NCBI RefSeq assembly: GCF_000018145.1
Contig: NC_009956.1
Span: forward strand, 88,971 to 152,970
Source of the DNA: Dinoroseobacter shibae DFL 12 = DSM 16493
GTDB taxonomy: Bacteria; Pseudomonadota; Alphaproteobacteria; Rhodobacterales; Rhodobacteraceae
Direction of reading: 5' to 3'
Length of the DNA stretch: 64,000 nt
Shown: piece after piece, positions 39,301 to 47,999 of the stretch
How positions within the stretch are numbered: position 1 is the first letter of the stretch
Layout of the letters: the number at the start of each line of letters is the position of its first letter
Notes under the pieces: generated by a model
What the model was told of the DNA's origin: nothing
What the model saw: only the letters and a program-made list of their open reading frames with translations
The model's database searches: none
Position numbers and translations under genes: made by a program

Positions 39301-39498
39301 CACCAGGATGCTGTCGGCGACCTCTGCCGGGGTGGCGCCGGGATAGACCACTGTCACATTGATCACGCCGGTGTTGATTTCAGGGAAGGTCCGAACGGTC
39401 AGGTTCAGTGCAGCGGTGAGACCCGCTAGGACCAAAGCCACCATCGCGAGGTTCGCGGCCACGGGATTGGTCAGAAACCAACGGATCAGACGCGCCAT
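36373..39498 (-). CDS. RND-family efflux transporter (inner-membrane pump)
   Basis: The 1041-residue protein has the two-fold RND layout: a membrane helix at the N-terminus (NPVAANLAMVALVLAGL), a large periplasmic loop, a block of helices around 330-480, a second loop and a final block of helices. The proton-relay acidic pair is visible in ALGIVVDDAIVVGENTY. Its length and the neighbouring adaptor gene (3-base gap) fit AcrB/MexB-like tripartite pumps exporting drugs or lipophilic compounds. No outer-membrane TolC-like gene is adjacent. Confidence 0.93.
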   Translation of the reverse strand: MARLIRWFLTNPVAANLAMVALVLAGLTAALNLTVRTFPEINTGVINVTVVYPGATPAEVADSILVPIEEQVTGLAGIRSIDATATRGRGTVTVQLTRAADPRTVKDDVDNAVARITTFPEAAESPRVTEVEPTEVAVELALFGTADRKTLKALAEIVRADLTGMDGISQVTVKGVAPDQIEIAVPRATLEAYAIGLTALADRIAGASIDLSGGEIDTGASTVQVRVSGEAQTADALRDTVVFTSDTGARVRLGQIATIRDGLTEDATLATIEGQPAVFLSVERTGTEQVLQITDAVTRYTEQTLPERLPQGVEATIWRNNGAQLQGRIDLLAKNGGIGAVLILIVLALFLDLRIAAWVAGGVAITFAGAFVLMQAFGVAISQLSLFGFILALGIVVDDAIVVGENTYSELEGEGDPDRAAERGILSVWRAILFSVSTTVLAFTPLLLLPGASGSFIGPVATVVIFVLLLSLFESFFILPRHLSNIRLTPPRRFSPRRVTDGLRRRVDRGFRRFTDGPLDRAVRFAICHPVVIVAGCLVSLILTVGLVQGGKVRFEFFPRIEGNFVTAELRMPDGTSEDATLQRALDIAGAARDAADTLGADVLERTGITIGFSTGGGPGQGGTSSGSTANISAQLADAATRDITAAAFTDAWREQVGEVAGARELLFSSSLVGVGAPIALKVAAEDDSARQAAVDRITQALRGREGVRDLRDDSASTAQELVITPRADAATFGISETAIARELRAAFYGVTIDQFARNREEVDIRLRLALEDRDAVADLRRLTIPGPEGDIPLERLVEIDQKPAATSITRADGRTVTTIMADVNTGLTTGGAETEWVLSQIVPDLRADFPGLEVTAGGEQEEAGRFSNSLTQNFGLALFGIYAVLALAFGSYLRPLIVLLVLPFGFVGAVLAHAALGMNLTLLSMFGIIGLSGVVVNGALLIVDFILAEEARGTDPNEAIRRATLRRFRPITLTTLTTFLGVTPLILETSVQAQFLIPTAVSLGFGILFSSVLLMLLVPAYASLFAAGRARMQTGTPQRT

Positions 39499-39501
39499 CG
39501 C

Positions 39502-40680
39502 TCAATCGCCCCGAGCGACCTGCATCGCATCGGCAGCCACGCGGACTGTGTCACCATCCGCGGGCGCGGCCAGATCGCTGAGCAGAACCTTGTCGCCTTG
39601 CGAAAGCGCCTCGCCGCGCAGGGTCACAGTACTGTCGGTACGGGACAGCACGTAGACATCGCGTCTCTCGAGCTGCCCGTCCGAGATGCGCCAGAGCGTG
39701 TCGCCGCCCTTAAGTGCCTCGGCCGCCACGCGCAGCGCCGGGGGCGCGCCCAAGGGAACGCGCAGGGACAATTCGACCAACTCGCCAATGCGCACGCTGG
39801 ACTCGCCTTCGGCGAAAGGGTCGGGGATATCCACGATCAACGTCACCGTGCGAGTGGCCGTGTCGATGGCCGGAACGATGGCACCGACTTTGCCGGTGCG
39901 CAGGGTGCGGCCCGTCGCCGGATCGCTGACCGTTACCGAGAGGCCGCGCGCCGCGGCGGCCTGCCCCAGAACCGAGAGGTCCGAAGGCAAAAGTCCCATG
40001 CGCACTTCGGCATGGTCCGTGGCGACAAGTTGCCCGATGCTGTTGCCGGCCTGCACCAGTTGCCCCAGTGACGCGTTTTCGCGGGTGACGATGGCATCGA
40101 ACGGCGCGCGCAGCTGCGTGTCGTTGAGCGCGATCTCGGCGCGGGCCAACTCGGCTTCGGCCATCGCGACATCTGCCTCGGCTCGGGACTGCGCCACTTG
40201 CGCATCATCCAGCGCGGCTTCGCTGATGACCTGCTCGACGTGAAGTTTCTGCTGCCGCTCAAGGCTGATGCGGGTCTCTTCCAGCGCGGCCTCGGCTTGC
40301 GCGAGCCGGGCCTCGGCGGTGCGCAGATTGGCCTCGGCCACCCTGGCGTCCAGCCTGATCAAAAGCGTACCCTGCACCACACGCTGCCCGACGTCGAAAG
40401 AGGGCGCGATTTCCACGATCCGCTCGGTGATCTGCGGGACGACCTCCACGGCATCTGAGGCTCTGACGAAGCCAGTTTGATGCAGGATCACGTGATCGGT
40501 GGCCTCCAGTGTAGTCGCGCGCACAAGCGGCGACTGCGTTGCATCGCCACCAGACCGACGCTCCGCTGGCTGCGACAGCCACCAGTACCCGCCTCCGGCC
40601 AGCAGCAGAAGTGTCGCGACCAGCACGAGCCACGGCCATTTGCGGCCGTGATCAGCCTTTGAGGGGTTGGATCGCGTCAT
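39502..40680 (-). CDS. RND efflux adaptor (membrane fusion protein)
   Basis: The 392-residue protein has an N-terminal membrane anchor (WPWLVLVATLLLLAGGGYWW), a lipoyl/barrel-sandwich half-motif, a long alpha-helical coiled region (AEARLAQAEAALEETRISLE, AQSRAEADVAMAEAELARAE) and C-terminal beta-barrel domains. It links the RND pump to an outer-membrane channel. It is the first gene of the pump pair. Confidence 0.92.
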   Translation of the reverse strand: MTRSNPSKADHGRKWPWLVLVATLLLLAGGGYWWLSQPAERRSGGDATQSPLVRATTLEATDHVILHQTGFVRASDAVEVVPQITERIVEIAPSFDVGQRVVQGTLLIRLDARVAEANLRTAEARLAQAEAALEETRISLERQQKLHVEQVISEAALDDAQVAQSRAEADVAMAEAELARAEIALNDTQLRAPFDAIVTRENASLGQLVQAGNSIGQLVATDHAEVRMGLLPSDLSVLGQAAAARGLSVTVSDPATGRTLRTGKVGAIVPAIDTATRTVTLIVDIPDPFAEGESSVRIGELVELSLRVPLGAPPALRVAAEALKGGDTLWRISDGQLERRDVYVLSRTDSTVTLRGEALSQGDKVLLSDLAAPADGDTVRVAADAMQVARGD

Positions 40681-40692
40681 TGGCTTGACAGA

Positions 40693-41490
40693 TCAAACCG
40701 CCATCGTCGCCACGGACCCGCCGTCGACCCGGTAGTTGGCGCCCACCACGAAGCTGGCCTGTTGCGAACACAGGAATGCGATGGTCGCGGCGACCTCTTC
40801 GGGTTTGCCGCGGCGTTTGAGTTCCAAATAGGGCCGCTCTTCGTCGAGGAAGGTCTTGACCGCCTCGTCGCGGCTGGTTCCCATTTGCTCGGCTCGCTGG
40901 TCCATCATGCCGTCGGTCATCGGGGTCTCGATGAAGGCGGGGGAAACGGTGTTGACCAACACACCGTTGGGAGCAGTCACCCGGCTGAGGGCCTTGGCGA
41001 AGTTCAGCAATCCCGCCTTGGCGACGTTGTAGACCGCTTCGTCCGCATAGGGTTGCACGGCGTTCTCGGAGGCCACCATTACCACGCGGCCCCAACCGCG
41101 CTTTTCCATGCGCGGCACGAACCCGCGCAAGGTGCGCACGACCGACATGAAATCGGTATTCCATGCTTCGTGCCAGTCGGCATCGGTCATCTCCAGCGGA
41201 TGGCCCTTGGCTCCGGTCACACCGGCGGCGCAGACCACGATATCGGGCATCTCGAACCGCTCCTCGACGGTCTGAACCAGGCCGTTGGCCTGTTCTGTGT
41301 CCGACAGGTCGGCCTGGAGGGCATGGGCGCGATCGCCCAGGGCCTCGGCAGCCTCGGCCACCTTGTCGCCTTTGAGATCCACGAGGATCACGTTTGCGCC
41401 TTCGTCGCGCAGAAACTTCGCGGTTTCCCGGCCGATGCCAGAGGCGCCGCCGGTGATCAGGGCTGTCTTGCCTTTCAATCCGAATTCCAT
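40693..41490 (-). CDS. Classical SDR oxidoreductase
   Basis: The 265-residue product has TGGASGIGRET at the cofactor loop, CAAGVTG in place of NNAG, and a catalytic YNVAK motif. The start at 41490 (MEFGLKGKTALITGG) is set by AAAGGA about 8 bases upstream and by homology; the longer frame is less likely. It resembles 3-oxoacyl-ACP reductase/dehydrogenase-type SDRs of unknown substrate. It lies 12 bases before the efflux adaptor gene and may share its transcript. Confidence 0.88.
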   Translation of the reverse strand: MEFGLKGKTALITGGASGIGRETAKFLRDEGANVILVDLKGDKVAEAAEALGDRAHALQADLSDTEQANGLVQTVEERFEMPDIVVCAAGVTGAKGHPLEMTDADWHEAWNTDFMSVVRTLRGFVPRMEKRGWGRVVMVASENAVQPYADEAVYNVAKAGLLNFAKALSRVTAPNGVLVNTVSPAFIETPMTDGMMDQRAEQMGTSRDEAVKTFLDEERPYLELKRRGKPEEVAATIAFLCSQQASFVVGANYRVDGGSVATMAV

Positions 41491-41602
41491 GGGGTGGGTC
41501 CTTTTGTGAAACTGTGTGTGTTGTGCGGTCAACGTCCCGGGGCAGGGGCGGTTCCCCCGCAGCCCGGCATCCGGCCCGCCGACGCCGCGGGCCGGGTCCG
41601 CA

Positions 41603-43183
41603 TCACCAAAACAGCACCAGCGTGCCGATCATCAGCAGGATCAGGAGGATCGCATGGGTCTTCACGTTCTTGAGCACCGGTGCAGTGGTTGCGGGGGTGT
41701 CGAAGGCGTCCGCCCGCTGCCAGAGCGCATCCTCGCGCACATCCGGTGTGTCGTCCCGCAGACTGAGCGCGACGAAGATCGCGGCGGAGACGGCGGTCAT
41801 GATAGTGACGCTGATCGTGTAATGCAGAGGCCAGATACCGAACTGGTTCAGCATGAAGACCACGAGGCCGAGGGTATGGCCGATGATCAGCGTCCAGAAG
41901 GCTGCGTTTTCGGTGCCGCGGGACCACAGGGCGCCGAGTGTGAAGCACACCACAAGCGGCGGGACCAGCACCGAGAAGGCCTGTTGGATGTAGGCCCAGA
42001 GGCCGCCGAAATACTGGATCAGCGGCGCCCAGGCGATGGCGATCACCATGAAGCCAAGGGTCGCCATCATGCCCCATTTCTTCGCCGTCTCGGGGTCGGG
42101 CTCTTTTTCGGGCCTCGTCAGGAAATCGTTGATCAAGAGGGTTGAGGACGAGTTCAGGGTCGAGTCCACGGTGGACATGATCGCCGCGATCAACCCGGCC
42201 ATGACAAGCCCGGTCAGGCCCGAAGGCAGCACCTCGGTGATGATGATCGGGAACACCTGGTCCGAGTTCTGGATATCTGGCAGTGTGACCAGCGCCATGA
42301 CCCCGGGCAGGATGATGAAGAAGGTCGGCAGGATCTTGAGGATACCGCCCAGGATGGCGCCCCACTGCGCATTGCTCAGATCCTTCGCGCCCAGAACGCG
42401 CTGCACGATGTACTGGTTGGTGACCCAGTACCAAAAGCCCAGCAGCCAGACACCGGTGAACAGCCCCGGCCAGGGCAGGGTGTCGTCGTCGATGGGCTGC
42501 ACGATGCTCAGATGGCCCTCGGGGACCTGGCTGCGCACCGACTCCCACGAGAAATCGACAGACTGGTACATCAGGAACGCAGTCAGGCCAGTGCCGCAGA
42601 TCAGCACCACCGCCTGCAGGATATCGGTATAGACCACGGCGCGCAGGCCGCCGGTTGCCGTGTATATGCCCGCGAAGAGGCCAATCGCCACACAAGACAT
42701 CCAGATGTCGAGATCGGGGAAGAAGACCTTGAGCACGACGGCACCCGCATAAAGCCCGCCAGCGGTATCGACGATCACGGTAAAGACGATAGTCAGGCCC
42801 GAGAAATACAGGCGCACGCGGCGGGAATAGCGATTTTCGAGGTATTCCGGCGTGGTCGAGATGCGCGATTTCAGGAACACCGGCGCGAAGATGAACGCCA
42901 TGAACAGCAGCGGGATCCCGGCCATCCATTCATAGGAAGAGACCGTCAGGCCACCTGTGTAAGCGCTGCCGGTCAGGCCGACGAGGGTCGAGGTGGATAT
43001 GTTGGAGGCGAAGAGCGAAAACCCGATCGCCGCCCAACCCAGTGACCGGCCGGCCAGAAACAGATCCTCTCCCGTCCGGGTCTTGCGCGCGACCCAGACC
43101 CCGATGGCGATCACGATCGCCAGATAGACGGCAATCACTCCGTAATCGAGCATCGTGAGATTGGCGTCGATCTGCTGTTCCAT
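41603..43183 (-). CDS. Sodium:solute symporter (SSS family)
   Basis: The 526-residue protein has about 14 hydrophobic segments and SSS signatures such as GRSLGWAAIGFSLFASNIST near residue 45 and GLIAAIMSTVDSTLNSSSTL around the sodium site. It is likely a Na+-coupled importer of sugars or other small solutes. The start at 43183 has GGAG about 8 bases upstream. A second family member lies at 45027-46628 with about the same length and motifs, so the two are diverged paralogues. Confidence 0.92.
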   Translation of the reverse strand: MEQQIDANLTMLDYGVIAVYLAIVIAIGVWVARKTRTGEDLFLAGRSLGWAAIGFSLFASNISTSTLVGLTGSAYTGGLTVSSYEWMAGIPLLFMAFIFAPVFLKSRISTTPEYLENRYSRRVRLYFSGLTIVFTVIVDTAGGLYAGAVVLKVFFPDLDIWMSCVAIGLFAGIYTATGGLRAVVYTDILQAVVLICGTGLTAFLMYQSVDFSWESVRSQVPEGHLSIVQPIDDDTLPWPGLFTGVWLLGFWYWVTNQYIVQRVLGAKDLSNAQWGAILGGILKILPTFFIILPGVMALVTLPDIQNSDQVFPIIITEVLPSGLTGLVMAGLIAAIMSTVDSTLNSSSTLLINDFLTRPEKEPDPETAKKWGMMATLGFMVIAIAWAPLIQYFGGLWAYIQQAFSVLVPPLVVCFTLGALWSRGTENAAFWTLIIGHTLGLVVFMLNQFGIWPLHYTISVTIMTAVSAAIFVALSLRDDTPDVREDALWQRADAFDTPATTAPVLKNVKTHAILLILLMIGTLVLFW

Positions 43184-43900
43184 GGTGGGTCTCCTTCGGC
43201 CTTCGGGTATGCGTGCGGGCCGAAAATAGGACCGCGCCACGCGGGTTTACGCAGCACATTGGTAACGCCATGGTGAGGGGAAGGTTCCGTAACGGGGGGT
43301 GGCACAGCCGACCGCATTGCGGTCAGCGCGAGGTTCAGTCGCGCAGATGCGTGGGTCTGCGGTATAGTAAAAACGCAGGCGCGGGCAGGGTGGCGATCTT
43401 CTTGACCAGGCCGTTAAGGCTGTCCGGAGCCAGCGCGGACCGCACCGCGAAGATCAGCCAGCACCGCGGAGACGATGAAGACCGGTTTTCATCGAAGATG
43501 CGACCCGGGTCACGCCGATGATGAGGCAAAGCCGTGCCGTAACATAGAGCGGAGTGAGTGCGACGCTGATCCGTCTATGCTCGGCCAAGCCTCAATCTAT
43601 CTCGATCTGCTCGCTTGATCGGGCCCAGATGCAGATGTGCCGCCGAGAGTAATTGCTCTAGCTTGGCCGCGGCGTTCAGGTGCAGCTCGCTGTCGACGAC
43701 CCAGACATGGGACCGCGGTGAAGCTCGCCGACGGTATTGGTTACAAAAACATGCTGCGCACCGGGAACGGAGAAACCCTTCGTGAACATGGGCGCCAACT
43801 TCCGACAAAATACCCGCAAATGACCAGTAACTCCGGGCGTTCGTCGGCGACAGCATAAGGGGGGCGGGTGCGAGCCTCGGGGTCGTTTTTTTTGGGTGCG
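43184..43900. other. 717-base intergenic stretch with possible decayed coding remnants
   Basis: No intact gene is supported. On the minus strand, 43335-43450 could encode a plausible protein tail (LNGLVKKIATLPAPAFLLY) ending in a stop at 43335, and 43575-43850 encodes a short frame with no recognised family. These may be fragments of dead genes. The rest shows no clear features. Confidence 0.35.
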
Positions 43901-45022
43901 TCAAGCCGCGTCGGCCTGCTCGAGCGATCCGGATGCGCGTTCGGGGCGCATTTCCAACTCCCCGCGGAGGCGCGGGAGGGCTTCGGGGTATTCGGCTTGC
44001 AGCCACGCGATCAACTTCTCGCGCACCTCGCAGCGCAAATCCCAGGCTTGGGGGGATGTGCGCGCGCTCATCAGTCCGCGGATATGCAGGGTGTCCTTGT
44101 CGGTGTCGGTCACCTGCAGGTTCACGACCTGGCCATCCCAGTGCGGCGAGTTTTCTACGGTCTTTTCAAGCTTGGCGCGCATTTCGGCGATGGGCACGGT
44201 GTAGTCCATGTACCAATAGACCGCGCCGATGATCGACGCATTTTCACGGGTCCAGTTCTGGAAGGGTTTCTCGATGAAGTAGCTGAGCGGCACGACCATG
44301 CGCCGCCAATCCCAGATGCGGACCACGACATAGGTGGCGTAGATCTCTTCGATCCAACCCCATTCTCCCTCGACGATTACCACGTCATCCAGCCGGATCG
44401 GTTGGGTGATGGCGATCTGGATACCCGCAATCAGGTTCGCAAGCACGGGGCGCGCCGCGAAGCCCAGGATCAGGCCCGCCGCCCCTGCCGAGGCAAACAG
44501 GCTGACGCCGTAGCGTTGCACGCTTTCAAAGGTCAGCAGAACCGCGCCGGCGGTCAGAATGCCGAAGACGATGTTGGCCGTGCGCTTCAGGACACGGACT
44601 TGAGTGACGAACTTGCGCGCCTGAAGGTTGTCGTCCGTATCCAGTCGGTGACGGCGAATTGCCCGATCGGAGAAGTGGCTCGTCAGAATGATAACGGTCC
44701 AGCCGACAAGAACGATGAGAAGGACAAGAAAGAGATGGCCCAAGCGGCTCTCCCATCTGTAGGGCAGGCCGATTTGTGGGATCGTGATGGCCAGTGCGGC
44801 AAGGATGAACGCAAGTCGCAACGGGCGTCGGGCACGCTCGGCGAGGGAGCCGACCACGCCGCAATTCGTCTTGGTGAAACGGGACAGGAGCGCGAAGGCC
44901 AGCGCGTGCAGCTGGAGGGCCGCGACCACGGCCGCCAGAAGCAGCGCCGCCGGGGCCAAGAAGGCCGGCAGCCCCTCGATCAGGTCACCCCAGCGCGCGA
45001 TCTGTGATGTGATCTCTTCCAT
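43901..45022 (-). CDS. Mechanosensitive ion channel of the MscS family
   Basis: The 373-residue protein has four or five N-terminal hydrophobic segments, a pore-like helix with small residues (SLFASAGAAGLILGFAARPV) and the MscS beta-domain segment QIAITQPIRLDDVVIVEGEW. MscS channels release solutes on hypo-osmotic shock. The start at 45022 (MEEITSQIARW) lies 4 bases after the symporter stop, and the operon arrangement suggests coupling of solute uptake with osmotic release. Confidence 0.92.
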   Translation of the reverse strand: MEEITSQIARWGDLIEGLPAFLAPAALLLAAVVAALQLHALAFALLSRFTKTNCGVVGSLAERARRPLRLAFILAALAITIPQIGLPYRWESRLGHLFLVLLIVLVGWTVIILTSHFSDRAIRRHRLDTDDNLQARKFVTQVRVLKRTANIVFGILTAGAVLLTFESVQRYGVSLFASAGAAGLILGFAARPVLANLIAGIQIAITQPIRLDDVVIVEGEWGWIEEIYATYVVVRIWDWRRMVVPLSYFIEKPFQNWTRENASIIGAVYWYMDYTVPIAEMRAKLEKTVENSPHWDGQVVNLQVTDTDKDTLHIRGLMSARTSPQAWDLRCEVREKLIAWLQAEYPEALPRLRGELEMRPERASGSLEQADAA

Positions 45023-45026
45023 CCGG

Positions 45027-46628
45027 TTACCAGAACCACGCGACAAAACCGATGGTCGACAGGATCAGCAACCCGGCCCAGATCGTACGGTCCTGCCACA
45101 GTGGCTCTTCCCATTGGGTGAAAATGGCCTTTGTGTCGGCGGCAGACCAGACGAGGTCCTCGATGTTTTCCTTGTCGGCCTTTCGGGTCAGAGCGGAGAT
45201 CCCGAAATGAGTGGCCAGGCCCAGACACATCATGAGGGTCGACATGATCGTATAGTGGATCTCGGGCAGGCCCATGCCGGCCCAGACGCCCGTCACCTCT
45301 TTCATGATGAACAGAGGAATGCCCACCACGAGGCCAAGGATAATCGTCCAGAATGCGCCATTGCCGTTCAGCCATGGCACGAAAAGGCCGACGATATAGA
45401 CCACGACGATGGTGGGGATTATGTAGCTCAACGAGGACTGGAAGTAGCTGAACAGGCTTTCGAACCCGGCAATGGAAGGCGCATAGATCGCGCCGAAGAC
45501 CATGACAGCGCCGGTCACCAAACGGCCGATCCAAACCTGCTTGCCCTCGTCTACCTCCCAGATCGGCTCGACGAAATCTTTGACCACAAGGGTGGAGGCG
45601 GAATTCATGGCCGAGTCGAGTGAGGACATGATCGCTGCGATCAGGGCGGCCATGATCAGGCCCCGCACACCAATCGGCATCAGTTCGAAAGCGAGGGTCG
45701 GGAAGGCGAGGTCAGGTGTTTCAAGCTCGGGATAGAGTTTCAGGGCGATGACCCCGGGGATGATCATCAGAAAGATGTTCGGCAGTTTGAGAAAGCCCGC
45801 GAAGAGGGCACCGATCTGCCCTTCCTTGAGGTTCTTGGCGCCCAGCGTGCGCTGCACCACGAATTGATTGATGGTCCAGTAATAAAATCCCAGCAAGACC
45901 ACGCCCCACAGCCCCGTCCACGGCAGGAAATCGTCATCGGCAGGCAGGATAAGTTGGTCGTGGCCTTCGGGAATGTCGACGAAGAGCTGTTCCCACCCAC
46001 CGATCTCGTCAAGGCCGAGCCAGAATAGGATCGCGGCGCCGATGATCAGCAGGATTGCCTGCACAGTGTCGGTGACCACCACCGCCGAAAGACCACCAAG
46101 GATGGTATAGATACCCGCAACGAGGGCCAGGACGGCGACGGCTGTCCAGAGGTTGAGGTAACCCGTCACGTTCGAAATCACGAGCCCACCGGCATAGAGC
46201 GCCCCGGCCGTGTCGATGAACAGGATGGCAAGAATGGTAAATATCGAGAAGGCCCGCCGCGAGCGCACGTCATAGCGCTGCTCGAGAAATTCGGGGACGG
46301 TGGAGATTTTCGCTTTCAGGAAGGAGGGCAGCACGAAGATTGCGAACAGGATCAGGACGAGTGCAGCGGTCCATTCGTAGTTGAAGATAACGATACCGTT
46401 TGCATAGGCGCCGCCCATCAAACCCACGAAGCTGGAACCCGACATGTTCGACGCGAAAAGCGAAAACCCAATCAGGTACCAAGGCAGCGACCGTCCCGCG
46501 AGGAAGTAACCGTCTGCGCCTTCCTCGTTCTTGCGCGAGACATAGACGCCATGCGCGATCACGCCGATGAAATAGATGACAACGATGGCGTAATCGATCC
46601 AGTGAAGGTCAAATTTCGCGTCGCCCAT
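45027..46628 (-). CDS. Sodium:solute symporter (SSS family), SGLT-like
   Basis: The 533-residue protein has the same topology and signatures as the neighbouring symporter: AGRSLPWYLIGFSLFASNMS, then GFYYWTINQFVVQRTLGAKN and ALIAAIMSSLDSAMNSAST. The WTINQFVVQRTL segment is typical of the SGLT-like sugar branch. It is likely a Na+/sugar (or inositol-type) importer. It is followed within 4 bases by the MscS channel gene. Confidence 0.93.
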   Translation of the reverse strand: MGDAKFDLHWIDYAIVVIYFIGVIAHGVYVSRKNEEGADGYFLAGRSLPWYLIGFSLFASNMSGSSFVGLMGGAYANGIVIFNYEWTAALVLILFAIFVLPSFLKAKISTVPEFLEQRYDVRSRRAFSIFTILAILFIDTAGALYAGGLVISNVTGYLNLWTAVAVLALVAGIYTILGGLSAVVVTDTVQAILLIIGAAILFWLGLDEIGGWEQLFVDIPEGHDQLILPADDDFLPWTGLWGVVLLGFYYWTINQFVVQRTLGAKNLKEGQIGALFAGFLKLPNIFLMIIPGVIALKLYPELETPDLAFPTLAFELMPIGVRGLIMAALIAAIMSSLDSAMNSASTLVVKDFVEPIWEVDEGKQVWIGRLVTGAVMVFGAIYAPSIAGFESLFSYFQSSLSYIIPTIVVVYIVGLFVPWLNGNGAFWTIILGLVVGIPLFIMKEVTGVWAGMGLPEIHYTIMSTLMMCLGLATHFGISALTRKADKENIEDLVWSAADTKAIFTQWEEPLWQDRTIWAGLLILSTIGFVAWFW

Positions 46629-46709
46629 GGTTTTGGCCCTTCATTGCGTTTGTGATGAACAGACAACCGGCAAAACGCGATGCGGTTCCCTGAAGAAGGG
46701 TCAAGAATG

Positions 46710-47735
46710 CTAGAAGGCCTGAACTGCGATCCCCCCGGCATAGATCGCCAGCATCGTCGCGCTTTCTGCGCCGATACGTCCGGGACCACGGCGTTCACGG
46801 TATAGAAGGCCCAGCAACAGAACGGCGGTCATCATTGCCGCAACACCCAGCCAGAGAAGGTCATCCCGTCCGATCGCGTGATAGACGGAGCCGTCCCGAA
46901 ACCCGATGTCCGACAAGGTCAGAAACAGGATGTCGAAGGTGTTGCCGCCGATGATCCCGCCGACGGCCAGTTGCAGCGCCCCGCGCCGGACCGCAGCGAG
47001 GGTCGTGACCAGCTCCGGAAAGGAGGTCACGACGGCCGTCATCAAGGCCCCGACCATAGAGGACGACAGCTCGTAGCGTGTGATCAGCACTTGTGCCAAC
47101 TGCGCGATGCACCAGCCTGCCGACCCCATGATCAACATCAACAGGACAAATTGCAGGATTAGGCCCCGAGCCGGTTGCGAGCGATCATCTTCATCCTCGG
47201 GTGTGTCGGGGCGGGTGTCGCTTGTGTCAACGGGCTCCCACATCGGCTGTTTGCGCAGGCGTGCGGTGGCAATCACACCGATGGCATATATCACGACCAG
47301 TAAGATGGAGGCGGGGTGGATCGCGAAGATCGTGACGCTCGGCGCGGAATAGGCGACGAAAGGCACCGATAGCAGCAACAATAGGATACCGCATTGAAAC
47401 ATGTTGGCCAGCTCGGCTGCCGCGTGTTCTAGGTTGGCCCGGCGATAAAGCATGTCCGCGATGGCGAGGAAGGCGGTCTGCGCTGCAATGCCGCCGATCC
47501 CGTTGGAAAATGCAAGTGAGGCGTTGCCCGAGAGCGCCGAAGTCAGCGACACGACCGTCCCGGATACTGACGTGGCCGCGCCCAATAGAACGCCGCCGAT
47601 CAACGCCTCGCCCAGGCCGGTCCGGTCCGCGATGCGATCCGCGAGCCCGGTCATGCGCAACCCGCTGACGAGGATCACAACCGTCGCGACAAGGCCGATC
47701 CCCAACAGAACGGGCGAAGAGAGTGAGGCGAACAT
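46710..47735 (-). CDS. Sodium/calcium exchanger-family (CaCA) membrane protein
   Basis: The protein of about 341 residues has ten or so hydrophobic segments in two inverted halves. The alpha-repeats are recognisable as GGVLLGAATSVSGTVVSLTS and GALMTAVVTSFPELVTTL with GGIIGGNTFDILFL. These repeats form the ion-binding site of Ca2+/cation antiporters. The start is placed at 47735 (MFASLSSPVLLG), where homology begins; in-frame ATGs upstream are possible, but none has a clear ribosome binding site. It may expel calcium or sodium. Confidence 0.85.
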   Translation of the reverse strand: MFASLSSPVLLGIGLVATVVILVSGLRMTGLADRIADRTGLGEALIGGVLLGAATSVSGTVVSLTSALSGNASLAFSNGIGGIAAQTAFLAIADMLYRRANLEHAAAELANMFQCGILLLLLSVPFVAYSAPSVTIFAIHPASILLVVIYAIGVIATARLRKQPMWEPVDTSDTRPDTPEDEDDRSQPARGLILQFVLLMLIMGSAGWCIAQLAQVLITRYELSSSMVGALMTAVVTSFPELVTTLAAVRRGALQLAVGGIIGGNTFDILFLTLSDIGFRDGSVYHAIGRDDLLWLGVAAMMTAVLLLGLLYRERRGPGRIGAESATMLAIYAGGIAVQAF

Positions 47736-47999
47736 GCTGTGGGAACGCGCCCCGTGCCGTTTGGGGTCCATGCGTGCTGAAAGAAAAGCATTGGAACGGG
47801 AACCTCCGGCCGGCTCGGTTTGTTTCATCGGAGAGGTTTTTGGGCCGCATGTGTCGCAGGGCCGGTCGCATCGGAAATCCATGTCGCGCACACATCGCGG
47901 GGCGCTGGAGAGCTTTCATCGCGCGAACGGGTCGCGTCAGGCGACAATGGGGCGGCACATTCGCCTTTTCAATGCACAGTCGCCAGTAGAGGGTAGGTG

